Made by a program: the position numbers and the translations under genes. Positions 25,537 to 34,436 of a DNA stretch of 64,000 nucleotides are shown here, one piece after another. Below the pieces are notes generated by a model. That model saw only the letters and a list, made by a program, of their open reading frames with translations. It was not told the origin of the DNA and made no database searches. The stretch is from Fodinibius salipaludis (GTDB lineage Bacteria; Bacteroidota; Rhodothermia; Balneolales; Balneolaceae): contig NZ_NSKE01000002.1 of NCBI RefSeq assembly GCF_002287075.1, positions 62,001 through 126,000 on the forward strand, read 5' to 3'. The first letter of the stretch is position 1; the number at the start of each line of letters is the position of its first letter.

Positions 25537-27270
25537 ATGGAAGAATGGCTACGAAAAACATTTAGAATTGCCGAGTGGCTACCCAACTATGACAGTCAAA
25601 AGTTTGGCGGCGATCTTACAGCCGGCCTTACGACGGGGGTCATGTTTATTCCCCAGGGGATGGCGTATGCCGTTATTGCAGGCGTCCCACCCATCTACGG
25701 ACTATATGCCGGTGTTATTCCCTTGCTTATCTATCCATTGTTGGGTACCTCTAAAAACCTTTCTATCGGTCCTGTAGCCATCGACATGCTGATTGTAGCT
25801 GCGGGTGTTAGCCTTCTTGCGGAACCGAACACTGATCGCTATATCACGCTCACAATCTTACTTACCATGATGGCTGGTGGCTTGCAACTGTTAATGGGAT
25901 CAATGCGACTCGGATCGGTCCTTAATATTTTCTCACGACCGGTTATTGCTGGCTTTACACTTGCGGCGCCCCTCATCATTGCATTTAGCCAGGTTAACAA
26001 TTTATTCGGGATTGAACTTTCTCAAACCCAGTATATTATTGTCATTATTGAAGATCTTATAAGTAATTTTGACCAAATCCATTGGCAAACGTTCACATGG
26101 GGTATTGCTGCCATTGCGATAATGGCCATTATACGGTATGTGAAACCTATATTTCCTATTTCAGTTGCTATACTAACCGCCAGTATCCTTTTATCTTGGA
26201 TGACGGGAGCCGATCAGCTCGGCATTCAGTTGGTGGGGGATATTCCAACGGGATTACCTGCTCTTTCGCTCCCCGATATCAATTTTAACAATATGCGTGA
26301 ACTTCTTCCCACTGCCCTGACCTTGGCCCTGGTACAATTCATGAGTGTTGCTTCACTGGGACAAACATTTGCAAAACGCCACAACTATATTATTGATGCC
26401 AACCACGAGCTGGTAGCAATTGGCGCATCCAATTTCTTTGGCAGCTTCTTTAAGTCGATCCCCGTATCCGGTAGTTTTTCTCGTTCAGCGGCCTCGGAAC
26501 AGGCAAACGTCCAAACACCGTTGGCCAACATCATAACTTCTGTTGTGATCATTGCTACCCTCTTGTTTTTAACCCCTATTTTCTACTTCCTGCCGATGCC
26601 GATATTAGCGGCCATAATTATTGTCTCGGCCCTCAACCTTATTGATATTGAGGAATTTAAATTTCTATATAAAACCCGATACAGCGAAGGACTTATTGCG
26701 ATCTTTACGGCTGTTAGCACGCTGCTTATTGGTATCCAAGAAGGTATTTTGCTGGGCGTTGTTGCCTCGATGATTCACATGCTCTATAAATACAGTCGTC
26801 CCAATGTAGCAGAACTTGGCATTATTCCGGGTACCCGGCTTTTTAAAAATCTGGAGCGCAACCCTGAAGCCAAACCCATTGATAGCCTCATGATTCTCCG
26901 CGTTGATGCCTCTTTCTCTTTCGTTAATGCCGATTTTTTCCGGGATTACATTATCGAGAAAAGCCGGGAGCGCAATAAGTCAACGCGCTATGTTGTTATT
27001 GACGGCAGCACTATAAACACTCTCGATACCACAGCTATTGAACAAATTAAAACAATGGTGGGCACCCTTAAAAACTGGGATATCGAGCTTTATATTGCCG
27101 GTCTTAAAGGACCTATACGGGATATTGTCAATAAGTCCGGACTACGTGAGTTTATGGGTAAAGACCACTTTTATCGTGATCCACACGAAGCTGTTTCCCA
27201 CATCCTCGAACTCATTGACGAAGAAGATGAAAGTTCTCGTCTTTCTGATTACGAAGACGTCACCGGCTAA
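25537..27270 (+). CDS. SulP-family sulfate/anion permease with STAS domain
   Basis: 577 residues. The membrane part (about residues 20-420) begins with the family motif DLTAGLTTGVMFIPQGMAYA and contains the PIYGLYAGVIP and SASEQANV-type region (here PVSGSFSRSAASEQANVQTP). The C-terminal STAS domain (about 440-560) has MILRVDASFSFVNADFFRD and YVVIDGSTINTLDTTAIEQI, where a Ser/Thr next to the Asp can be a regulatory site. SulP proteins move sulfate, bicarbonate or similar anions. Its stop TAA (27268-27270) directly abuts the stop of the convergent sixA gene, with no terminator between. The 4Fe-4S APS reductase elsewhere in the window makes sulfate a sensible substrate. Confidence 0.93.
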   Translation: MEEWLRKTFRIAEWLPNYDSQKFGGDLTAGLTTGVMFIPQGMAYAVIAGVPPIYGLYAGVIPLLIYPLLGTSKNLSIGPVAIDMLIVAAGVSLLAEPNTDRYITLTILLTMMAGGLQLLMGSMRLGSVLNIFSRPVIAGFTLAAPLIIAFSQVNNLFGIELSQTQYIIVIIEDLISNFDQIHWQTFTWGIAAIAIMAIIRYVKPIFPISVAILTASILLSWMTGADQLGIQLVGDIPTGLPALSLPDINFNNMRELLPTALTLALVQFMSVASLGQTFAKRHNYIIDANHELVAIGASNFFGSFFKSIPVSGSFSRSAASEQANVQTPLANIITSVVIIATLLFLTPIFYFLPMPILAAIIIVSALNLIDIEEFKFLYKTRYSEGLIAIFTAVSTLLIGIQEGILLGVVASMIHMLYKYSRPNVAELGIIPGTRLFKNLERNPEAKPIDSLMILRVDASFSFVNADFFRDYIIEKSRERNKSTRYVVIDGSTINTLDTTAIEQIKTMVGTLKNWDIELYIAGLKGPIRDIVNKSGLREFMGKDHFYRDPHEAVSHILELIDEEDESSRLSDYEDVTG

Positions 27271-27786
27271 TTATTTATCCAGTTTTCGTAACAACTCGGG
27301 AATCATCATCCAACGAAAACGAGCCGTCCCCGGTTTTATCTGCTTCCATTCTATTGCGGGGTGCTCAATGCTAACCAATCCCCCTGACGAGATTCGCGCC
27401 ACATATTCTCCTTCACCATTACATAAAAGAGAAGCTGTTTCTTCGAGCAGAGGATTGTGCCCAACTATCATTATACGATCTATATTTTCTGACGCCTTTT
27501 GCACCACCGAAAGATAATCTCGTGCCCCTCCATAATACAGGTCTTTATTCCAGCTGATAATATCAGATGTTAAATCAGCAGCCTTTGTGAGAAGCTCGAT
27601 CGTTTCTTGAGCCCGCTTAGCAGTAGATCCGATAATATATCCGGGTCGGACTCCTGCCTGCTTGATAAACAATCCCATTCTTGATGCATCGACACCTCCC
27701 TCTTTGGCCAACGGTCGATCAAAGTCTTTCTGTTTTCCAGCTCCATGGAGTGACTTCGCATGGCGCATCAGCATTATCGTCTTCAT
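27271..27786 (-). CDS. sixA: SixA-type histidine phosphatase
   Basis: A 171-residue single-domain phosphohistidine phosphatase of the histidine phosphatase superfamily. The catalytic RH motif is near the start (MLMRHAKSLHG, His9). SSTAKRAQETIELL supplies the arginine, and MIVGHNPLLEE the second catalytic histidine near residue 104. Small SixA proteins dephosphorylate His residues of phosphorelay or PTS proteins. The gene converges tail-to-tail with sulP without any spacer. Confidence 0.88.
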   Translation of the reverse strand: MKTIMLMRHAKSLHGAGKQKDFDRPLAKEGGVDASRMGLFIKQAGVRPGYIIGSTAKRAQETIELLTKAADLTSDIISWNKDLYYGGARDYLSVVQKASENIDRIMIVGHNPLLEETASLLCNGEGEYVARISSGGLVSIEHPAIEWKQIKPGTARFRWMMIPELLRKLDK

Positions 27787-27870
27787 AATTTCTATTTCTT
27801 ACCTATGAGTAAATCTTCTGAGAACCAATCTAACCCACATTTTAACTGAATCAAAACCATCGTCGTTACA

Positions 27871-29184
27871 TTACGCTTTTGACCACAAATTTATTTTAAG
27901 GATATGCTTGGGAGCAAAATAGGTAAGCGTAGCACCGCGGGCTAACATAAAAAGCGTCATTCCCAACCACAGAGCATGATTCCCCAAATAATGAACGCCA
28001 ATAGCATAGGTAGGCAAAAATACGACAAGCGTAGCAACAATCATGGAATCGCGCATTGGTCCGGTTGCCGTTGCCCCTATAAAAATACCATCCCATATGT
28101 ATGAAAAACTACTTACTACAGGACCAGCAATCGTCCACAGAAAATAAACCATCGCTGTATCGATTACATCCTGCTGGTTGGTAAAAATCTGCAGGATTCG
28201 TACATCAAAAACAGCATATACCAATGATGCCGTCACGGCAATGCCCGTGCCCCAAATAAAGCAGTATTTCACGGCCAGCTTCACACGCTTTTGTTGGTTT
28301 GATCCCGTATAGCGACCAATCAGACTTTCAGCAGCATAGGCAAATCCGTCAATGCCGTACGAGACAATCATCCAGAGCTGCAACAGTATAGAGTTCGCAG
28401 CCAGCACCACATTTCCAAACTCAGCAGATTTTGCCGTAAAAAAGGAAAAGGTAAAAATGAGGCACAACGTGCGGATAAAAATATCACGATTTACCGTAAA
28501 GAAATTTTTCATGGCCTCCAGCTCCAGAAGTAGATCATGCACATAACCGCTCAACCAGCTTCGGTACTTATAGATCAGCAGGACCACTGCCAGCGTTATC
28601 CCGGCATACCGAGCAATAAGCGTTCCCATCGCAACGCCGTCAACGGTCATTCCCATACCGTAAACAAACAGCACATCAAGTCCGATATTAAGACTGTTCA
28701 AAAAGATAGTGACAATCATTGGATAACGAGCATTCTGCATCCCCAGAAACCAACCGTTAATAGCATACAGTGACAACGTTGCCGGGGCGGTAAAAATACG
28801 TATCTCAAAATAGATGCGGGTGTAACGCTCCACTTCGGGGGATGCCTCTACGAGCCAAAAACTAAGGTCGGCAATCCATGCCTGCAGCAGTACAATTAAA
28901 ACCCCAAAAACAATGGCCACGGTTAACGCCCGTGTCAGTGTCATAATGCTCTCGGTCTGATTTTTCTCTCCAAAAGCCTGGGCCGTAATTCCGGTCGTAC
29001 CCATCCGCAAGAATCCGAATCCCCAGAAAATAAAATTAAAGATCATGCTCCCTACAGCAATCGCTCCCAGATAATATGCTTCTTCGAGATGCCCTACCAG
29101 TGCCGTATCAACTGCTCCAAGCAGAGGCACGGAGAGATTGCTAATAATATTGGGAATCGCCAGGTTTAGAACTTTCCGGTTCAA
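27871..29184 (-). CDS. MATE-family efflux transporter
   Basis: 437 residues with twelve predicted transmembrane segments. The N-terminus LNLAIPNIISNLSVPLLGAVDTALVG is a standard MATE/DinF start, with AFGEKNQTE in the first cytosolic loop. Such proteins export cationic drugs or organic compounds using Na+ or H+ gradients. The start is TTG at 29184; no ATG exists before the first conserved helix, so TTG is well supported. It is divergent from the TPMT-like gene over a 202-bp gap. Confidence 0.92.
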   Translation of the reverse strand: MNRKVLNLAIPNIISNLSVPLLGAVDTALVGHLEEAYYLGAIAVGSMIFNFIFWGFGFLRMGTTGITAQAFGEKNQTESIMTLTRALTVAIVFGVLIVLLQAWIADLSFWLVEASPEVERYTRIYFEIRIFTAPATLSLYAINGWFLGMQNARYPMIVTIFLNSLNIGLDVLFVYGMGMTVDGVAMGTLIARYAGITLAVVLLIYKYRSWLSGYVHDLLLELEAMKNFFTVNRDIFIRTLCLIFTFSFFTAKSAEFGNVVLAANSILLQLWMIVSYGIDGFAYAAESLIGRYTGSNQQKRVKLAVKYCFIWGTGIAVTASLVYAVFDVRILQIFTNQQDVIDTAMVYFLWTIAGPVVSSFSYIWDGIFIGATATGPMRDSMIVATLVVFLPTYAIGVHYLGNHALWLGMTLFMLARGATLTYFAPKHILKINLWSKA

Positions 29185-29386
29185 CGGACTTACAAAAATT
29201 TATCGTTTACATTAGCTGATGAATTGTAGCACAGGCATTTTGAAATGGCTAAATATAACTTAATCACAATAGAATTACGATTCTGTAAGGCCGGTGATTT
29301 TCCCTTTTTATTTTTTACCGCAATTAAATTCTATCCCCGGTCAATTGTTTTTATTTTGATAAAAATCAGATCCGAACCAAGAACAT

Positions 29387-30055
29387 ATGGAAATAAGTTA
29401 CTGGCAAAGTCGATGGCGAAAAGGGAATACCGGCTGGCATATGGATACTGTTTATCCGCCCCTTCCCACCCTGTGGAGTCGCCTTGGTATTAAATCTGAT
29501 GCACGAGTTCTTGTACCGCTCTGTGGCAAATCCCTGGATTTACTGTGGCTCGCAAAACATTCTGAAACCGTTACCGGCGTTGATGTATCTCCGAAAGCTC
29601 TGCACCAAGTGATGCAGCAACATAACGAGCCATTTGTTCAGGATTCCAGTCACGGCTTTACAATCTACCGTTCCGATTCCCTGGAATTATGGGAAGGAGA
29701 CTTCGTAAAACTACCGGTAACCCAAATTCCTCCGCAAGATCTTATCTACGACAAAGCTTCTATTATAGCTTTACCTCCTGAGCAACGACCACATCACGCC
29801 AAAAAAATTATTGATCTCTGTAATACTGATACCCAAATTTTGATACAAACCTTTGAGTACAATCAAAGTGAGATGAACGGTCCGCCCTTTTCGGTGGATG
29901 AACAAGAGCTACAAAAGCTCTTTGGCAACCAGTTTGAACTTGTATGTATGCGCGAACAATCAAAGCTGGAGGAGCTGCAACAATTTAAGCGGCGAGGATT
30001 ATCTTCTTACCTAACAGAAAAGATTTTTCACCTGACACCATCAAATCGTGGATAA
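29387..30055 (+). CDS. tpm: Thiopurine S-methyltransferase family protein
   Basis: A 222-residue class I SAM-dependent methyltransferase. WQSRWRKGNTGWH is the TPMT N-terminal signature; VLVPLCGKSLDLLWLA is the SAM-binding loop; YDKASIIALPPEQR follows. In bacteria this family methylates thiols and also selenium or tellurium compounds, so detoxification is likely but the natural substrate is unknown. The ATG at 29387 starts right at the conserved motif, which fits the family's length. Its neighbours are unrelated. Confidence 0.92.
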   Translation: MEISYWQSRWRKGNTGWHMDTVYPPLPTLWSRLGIKSDARVLVPLCGKSLDLLWLAKHSETVTGVDVSPKALHQVMQQHNEPFVQDSSHGFTIYRSDSLELWEGDFVKLPVTQIPPQDLIYDKASIIALPPEQRPHHAKKIIDLCNTDTQILIQTFEYNQSEMNGPPFSVDEQELQKLFGNQFELVCMREQSKLEELQQFKRRGLSSYLTEKIFHLTPSNRG

Positions 30056-30190
30056 GAACATACATTCGGCATAAAAATTAATATCGGAAAATATTTTCCA
30101 TTTTAGACTTCCAGTTGCATATCAGCAAGTCGGCATGTATTTTCAAAGTCATATTTTCAAAAACCACTTTAATTATATACGTATCTGCAC

Positions 30191-30670
30191 ATGGATATTG
30201 AAAAGCGTAACAGAATATTAAGTATTGTACTGGCAATAGTCATCATTGTATTAGGGTATTGGCTGTACCACTCAATTGTTGACCCTTACGAAGAAGTTAT
30301 TGAACGCGAACAGATGACCGAACAAGTTCGCCATCGAATGGGGCTTGTTCGCGATGCCTTGGTCCAATACGAGCAGGATAAAGACAATTTCCCTCCTACT
30401 GAGGGCGGACTCGACACTCTTGTAAGCTATTTAAAAACGGATTCTCTGATGGTCGCCAATGGGGACTCTCTTTTTGCACCAGCAGATCCAAATAAAAGTT
30501 TCAATCCGGACTCGCTGATATATTCACCGAGACCACCCCACAAGAAATTCGAGTATGCGCTCAACGATACCCTACGTCCGAATATTTATCTATTAGAAGA
30601 TCCGGATACCGAAGATCGCATCGGGTCGCTTGAAAAAACTACTGAACTTAATGCTGCCAGCTGGAAATAA
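30191..30670 (+). CDS. Membrane-anchored pseudopilin-like protein
   Basis: 159 residues. Residues 8-28 are one hydrophobic helix (ILSIVLAIVIIVLGYWLYH), after a short charged start. The periplasmic part contains DNFPPTEGGLDTLVSYL, which resembles the YPPTEQGLEALV segment of type II secretion major pseudopilins (GspG). The tail ends with a KKFEYALNDTLRP stretch. There is no prepilin peptidase site (no Gly-Phe before the helix and no Glu at position 5), so it is not a standard pseudopilin. It ends 6 bp before the next gene and is probably cotranscribed with it and rsmD-coaD. Confidence 0.6.
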   Translation: MDIEKRNRILSIVLAIVIIVLGYWLYHSIVDPYEEVIEREQMTEQVRHRMGLVRDALVQYEQDKDNFPPTEGGLDTLVSYLKTDSLMVANGDSLFAPADPNKSFNPDSLIYSPRPPHKKFEYALNDTLRPNIYLLEDPDTEDRIGSLEKTTELNAASWK

Positions 30671-30676
30671 TGACAG

Positions 30677-31540
30677 ATGGAGGAACAACATCCTTGCTTA
30701 GGACTTTGCTTTTTTGAAAATCAGCTCTTTTATGCTGTCAACGATCCAACAAGTTCACAAAAGCTGGCGCATATAGGATGTTACGACTTTAACTTTGATA
30801 TTACCGAAACGCTGCTTGGAAATTCCGAGCAGCACTTTCGGGGTATCAAGCAAACTATTGATCAGTTCAAGGAAGAGTACGAAATTCGTCATCTACGTAT
30901 TCTTTCACTTCCTACTCAAGAATGCTGGACCTCAGTCCCCAAAATCGTTTATGACGATTCCGATGAACGAGAAAAACACATCAACATTTTGATGAGCGGG
31001 ATTGACCGCAAAAACATCCAGCCCACCTGGTACACCCTAAGCAATCAAGATTATAAGTTTCTATTGCTTCGGAACAATCAATCCTTCGAAGGGTTTCGGG
31101 AATTAACCGGGAATACGTCCACAACCGACCTGGTCAGTGATTTTGAAATTGGTTTGCGCTGGGTTCAACATGCAAATCCCGGCGGATCGTTTATGACGGT
31201 CTGTTGTTACCAAGACTGCATTTCTGTAGCTTCATTTATTCTCGGGAAACTGCGCGGAGCCACCTACATTCCCTACGACGAAGTTCAGGATTTGCCCTAT
31301 CTGTGGCTTCAGCATACGAAGCAACTTAACTGGATGGGCGGCCTGCACGAAGAGATTTATGTCTATGGTCAAAATGCTTTTCAAGTTATTGAAATCCTGG
31401 AACCTTTTTGGGATGATGCCGGAACCATTACCAAGATGGACACCCTTGATAAAATTCAAATTGAAGCTGATGAACAAACATATGGCTTTAACCTTGAGTC
31501 GGCCTTCCCCGCCATAATGTTAGCTCTCGATTATGATTGA
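30677..31540 (+). CDS. DUF3822-like protein upstream of rsmD
   Basis: 287 residues, soluble. I do not recognise sequence motifs with certainty. Its features are CLGLCFFENQLFYAVNDP at the start and FMTVCCYQDCISVASFILGK, reminiscent of strand-turn-strand units of actin-like folds. In Bacteroidota a DUF3822 protein commonly precedes rsmD and coaD, and this gene sits exactly there, which is the main reason for the label. Its start overlaps nothing and lies 6 bp after the pseudopilin-like gene. Function unknown; a PilM/GspL-like role next to a pseudopilin-like protein is only speculation. Confidence 0.55.
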   Translation: MEEQHPCLGLCFFENQLFYAVNDPTSSQKLAHIGCYDFNFDITETLLGNSEQHFRGIKQTIDQFKEEYEIRHLRILSLPTQECWTSVPKIVYDDSDEREKHINILMSGIDRKNIQPTWYTLSNQDYKFLLLRNNQSFEGFRELTGNTSTTDLVSDFEIGLRWVQHANPGGSFMTVCCYQDCISVASFILGKLRGATYIPYDEVQDLPYLWLQHTKQLNWMGGLHEEIYVYGQNAFQVIEILEPFWDDAGTITKMDTLDKIQIEADEQTYGFNLESAFPAIMLALDYD

Positions 31541-31631
31541 TAGCTGAATTGATTCGGCAATTATCTCTGTCAGTATTATTTTTTGTACCTTTACATCTAA
31601 ATAGGGTTTTCAAAAACAGAATCAGCAGCAT

Positions 31632-32186
31632 ATGCGCATCATTACCGGCACGCTAAAAGGCCGTCAGATAAATATTCCAAACACGTTAAACGTTCGTCCC
31701 ACGGCGGCCCGTACCAAAGAAGGGCTTTTCTCGATACTCGATGCCCGAAAGTATATCCGCAATGCTAATATTTTGGATCTTTTTGCCGGGTCGGGCAATC
31801 TGGGATTTGAAGCTATCTCACGGGGGGCTTCAAAAGTACTATTTGTAGATAACGACCGCAGGAATATCAAGCATATTGAAAGTGTAGGGCGGGAGTTTAA
31901 TGTAAGTGATCAAATCAGGACAGCGACATCACCGGTAGAAAAGTTCTTGGAAGGCATGCCGCTCCCCTACGATATCATTTTCTCTGATCCACCCTACGAC
32001 TATGAATATATGCACGAGATGATCGAAACCATTACCTCTGATGGCTGGCTTGCAGAAAATGGGTGGTTAATTCTGGAGCACGATAAGCGACATGATTTTA
32101 CCGATCATCCGCACTGTTCCTATTACAAAGAATATGGACGCACCCATGTAAGTATTTTTCTTGATCAACCAGGAATTGAATTTTAA
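31632..32186 (+). CDS. rsmD: 16S rRNA (guanine(966)-N2)-methyltransferase RsmD
   Basis: A 184-residue SAM-dependent enzyme that methylates G966 of 16S rRNA on the assembled small subunit. MRIITGTLKGRQI and RPTAARTKEGLFSIL open the protein. ILDLFAGSGNLGFEAISRGA is the SAM-binding loop, and SDPPYDYEYM is the catalytic NPPY-type motif in its family form DPPY. It is placed 12 bp before coaD, an arrangement seen in many bacteria. Confidence 0.96.
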   Translation: MRIITGTLKGRQINIPNTLNVRPTAARTKEGLFSILDARKYIRNANILDLFAGSGNLGFEAISRGASKVLFVDNDRRNIKHIESVGREFNVSDQIRTATSPVEKFLEGMPLPYDIIFSDPPYDYEYMHEMIETITSDGWLAENGWLILEHDKRHDFTDHPHCSYYKEYGRTHVSIFLDQPGIEF

Positions 32187-32198
32187 AATCTACTATTT

Positions 32199-32702
32199 AT
32201 GGAAACGCTGGCCCTGTATCCCGGTTCATTTGACCCCATCACCTACGGACATCTGGATATTCTTGAACGTGCAACCGAACTTTTTGATGAAGTCATTATA
32301 ACCATTGCCGTAAATAATAAGAAAGAAACCGTCTTTTCGGGGGATGAGCGCGAAGCCCTCATCAAAGAGTGCTTAACAGACAAACCATGGGCCGAAAGAG
32401 TTGAGATTCAACAGTTTACCGGCTTACTGGTTGATTTTGCTAAAGAACGGGATGCCCAAACATTGGTGCGCGGGGTTCGACAAGTATCCGATTTTGAATA
32501 CGAATTCCGCATGGCCCTTACGAATCGGCGGCTGGCGCCCGAGGTTGATACTGTTTTTCTGATGCCCAACGAGCAGCTTACCTTTATATCGGCGTCGTTG
32601 GTTAGAGAAATTGCGTACTGGGATGGCGATTTATCCTCTTTTGTGCCCAATCATGTGGCACAAGCACTGCACGAAAAATTCAAGGATAAAGAAGAGAAGT
32701 AA
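32199..32702 (+). CDS. coaD: Phosphopantetheine adenylyltransferase
   Basis: A 167-residue enzyme catalysing the penultimate step of coenzyme A synthesis, the reversible adenylation of 4'-phosphopantetheine. The nucleotidyltransferase motif T/H-x-G-H is in YPGSFDPITYGHLDI near residues 7-21. The later ISASLVREIAYWDGD block is the ISSxxxR equivalent. Full length and operon position after rsmD support the call. Confidence 0.97.
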   Translation: METLALYPGSFDPITYGHLDILERATELFDEVIITIAVNNKKETVFSGDEREALIKECLTDKPWAERVEIQQFTGLLVDFAKERDAQTLVRGVRQVSDFEYEFRMALTNRRLAPEVDTVFLMPNEQLTFISASLVREIAYWDGDLSSFVPNHVAQALHEKFKDKEEK

Positions 32703-32862
32703 TTCATATTGACTTCTACTCAGTAACAATTCGTTAGGCTGCCAATCTCTTCTTATCAACACTTCCGGGATATCCATCTCATAAACACATAGAAATAGAG
32801 CGCACTTTTTGCTATTTTCAGTACTTTCTAAAACTGATCTCAAGAACTGATTTGATAGCGTT

Positions 32863-34056
32863 ATGATCTCAAAACGAGCGCAAGCTGTTTCTCCCTCCGA
32901 AACTCTGGCCATCTCAGCCAAAGCAAAAGAACTAACGCGTCAGGGTAAGTCTGTCGTCTCGCTCAGTGCCGGCGAACCCGATTTTAAAACGCCCCAACAT
33001 ATTTGCGAAGCTGCTATTAAAGCCATTAATAATGGCTTTCACGGCTATACAATGAATACCGGCACGCCTGAGCTGCGGCAAAGTATTGCTAATAAACTAC
33101 AGCGCGACAATAAGCTCAATTATGATCCTTCTCAAATTGTCTGTACCAATGGTGCTAAACAAGCTTTAGGCTTTAGCATGCTGGCCATGGTAGACGAAGG
33201 TGATGAGGTTATCATCCCCACGCCCTACTGGGTCTCATACCCGCAGATGGTAAACGTAGCGGGTGGCACTCCGGTAACCGTACGTACCTCATTTGAAAAC
33301 AACTATCGCATGACGCCCGAGCAGCTCGAAGATACCATCACCGAAAACACCAAAGCGGTAATGCTCTGTTCGCCCTCTAATCCCACGGGCACCTGCTACA
33401 GTGCCGATGAACTTAAGGCTTTGGCGGATGTACTGGCTGATCATCCAGAGGTGAATATTATTTCGGATGAAATTTACGAATACATCGTTTTTAAGGATGA
33501 GCATGTGAGCATCCTAAACGTTGCACCGGAGCTCAAAGAACGCACAGTACTCATTAACGGATTTTCAAAGGGATTTGCGATGACCGGCTGGCGACTCGGA
33601 TACCTGGCAGCACCTAAATCATTTTCCAATGCCGTTGCTAAAATTCAGAGTCAGGAAACTTCAGCCCCATCCAGTATTTCACAAAAAGCAGGCGAAGCGG
33701 CTTACCGCGGAAACCTTAATGCCGTCCGCAATATGCGCGACTCATTTGAAAAACGACGAGATTATATCGTGGATGCGTTATCAAATATCGACGGACTCAA
33801 ATGCTTTAAACCATCTGGTGCTTTTTATGTATTTCCCGATATCTCTCACTATCTCGGTACCACATCATCAGATGGAACTACCATTGAATCAAGTACCGAT
33901 TTGTGCATGTACCTGATCGAGCAACACGGGCTGGCCGCCGTACCCGGCGACGCTTTCGGGGAACCTAACGGCCTGCGACTCAGTTATGCATCATCCATGG
34001 AGGATCTGCAAGAAGCGGTCAAACGATTACAAACAGGACTGCAAGATTTAACATAG
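32863..34056 (+). CDS. aspC: Class I/II aminotransferase (aspartate aminotransferase-like)
   Basis: A 397-residue PLP enzyme. K236 in NGFSKGFAMTGWRLGY is the PLP lysine. The segment SAGEPDFKTPQHI, the SPSNPTGT block at 171-177 and the substrate-binding Arg in NGLRLSYASS (near 370) are typical of subgroup I-gamma aspartate or prephenate aminotransferases. Oxaloacetate/aspartate exchange is the most likely activity, but specificity between Asp and aromatic or arogenate substrates cannot be settled from sequence. The neighbours coaD and the FmdB-like protein give no further hint. Confidence 0.92.
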   Translation: MISKRAQAVSPSETLAISAKAKELTRQGKSVVSLSAGEPDFKTPQHICEAAIKAINNGFHGYTMNTGTPELRQSIANKLQRDNKLNYDPSQIVCTNGAKQALGFSMLAMVDEGDEVIIPTPYWVSYPQMVNVAGGTPVTVRTSFENNYRMTPEQLEDTITENTKAVMLCSPSNPTGTCYSADELKALADVLADHPEVNIISDEIYEYIVFKDEHVSILNVAPELKERTVLINGFSKGFAMTGWRLGYLAAPKSFSNAVAKIQSQETSAPSSISQKAGEAAYRGNLNAVRNMRDSFEKRRDYIVDALSNIDGLKCFKPSGAFYVFPDISHYLGTTSSDGTTIESSTDLCMYLIEQHGLAAVPGDAFGEPNGLRLSYASSMEDLQEAVKRLQTGLQDLT

Positions 34057-34063
34057 CATACTG

Positions 34064-34071
34064 TAAATTTG
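34064..34071 (+). promoter_or_regulatory. Candidate -7 element upstream of the FmdB-like gene
   Basis: TAAATTTG matches the Bacteroidota -7 consensus TAnnTTTG exactly, 75 bp before the start at 34146. No matching -33 TTTG lies at the expected distance, so support is weak. Confidence 0.2.
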
Positions 34072-34145
34072 TACGAACAAACGAGTTTGGCACATTTTAT
34101 GCTATTTCTCACTGCTATTAGAACCAAATAAAAGTATTATCAACT

Positions 34146-34421
34146 ATGCCAACATATAAGTACAAACGCGAAGACGGAACGACCTTTGAAATCAAGCAAA
34201 GTATTAAAGACGACGCTCTCGAAGAATGTCCCGAAACCGGACAAAAAGTGAAGCGCGTAATTTCCGGCGGTGGCGGCGTTGTATATAAAGGTGACGGCTT
34301 TTATGTTACGGATTACAAAGACAGTGACCGTAAGGAAAAGCGTGCCAAAGAAAAACAGCAAGCCAACGGAACCTCAAACAGTTCAAACGGGACTACCTCA
34401 AAAACTGAAAACACCAATTAA
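34146..34421 (+). CDS. FmdB-like protein lacking the zinc-ribbon cysteines
   Basis: 91 residues. The chain aligns well with FmdB/CxxC-CxxC-SSSS regulators: MPTYKYKREDG at the start, a central ECPETGQKVKRVIS and the YKGDGFYVTDYK motif, then a Ser/Asn/Thr-rich tail. Normal members have two CxxC pairs forming a zinc ribbon. Here the first pair is REDGT with no cysteine, and the second keeps one Cys (ECPETG). Three of four ligands are therefore missing and zinc binding is unlikely. Function unknown. It lies 15 bp before a GbsR/MarR regulator. Confidence 0.75.
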   Translation: MPTYKYKREDGTTFEIKQSIKDDALEECPETGQKVKRVISGGGGVVYKGDGFYVTDYKDSDRKEKRAKEKQQANGTSNSSNGTTSKTENTN

Positions 34422-34436
34422 TTCAATATCAAGCGT

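Noticed and set aside
30086-30099. Palindrome GGAAAATATTTTCC after the TPMT-like gene
   Set aside because: AT-rich self-complementarity with no T run or second copy; likely chance.
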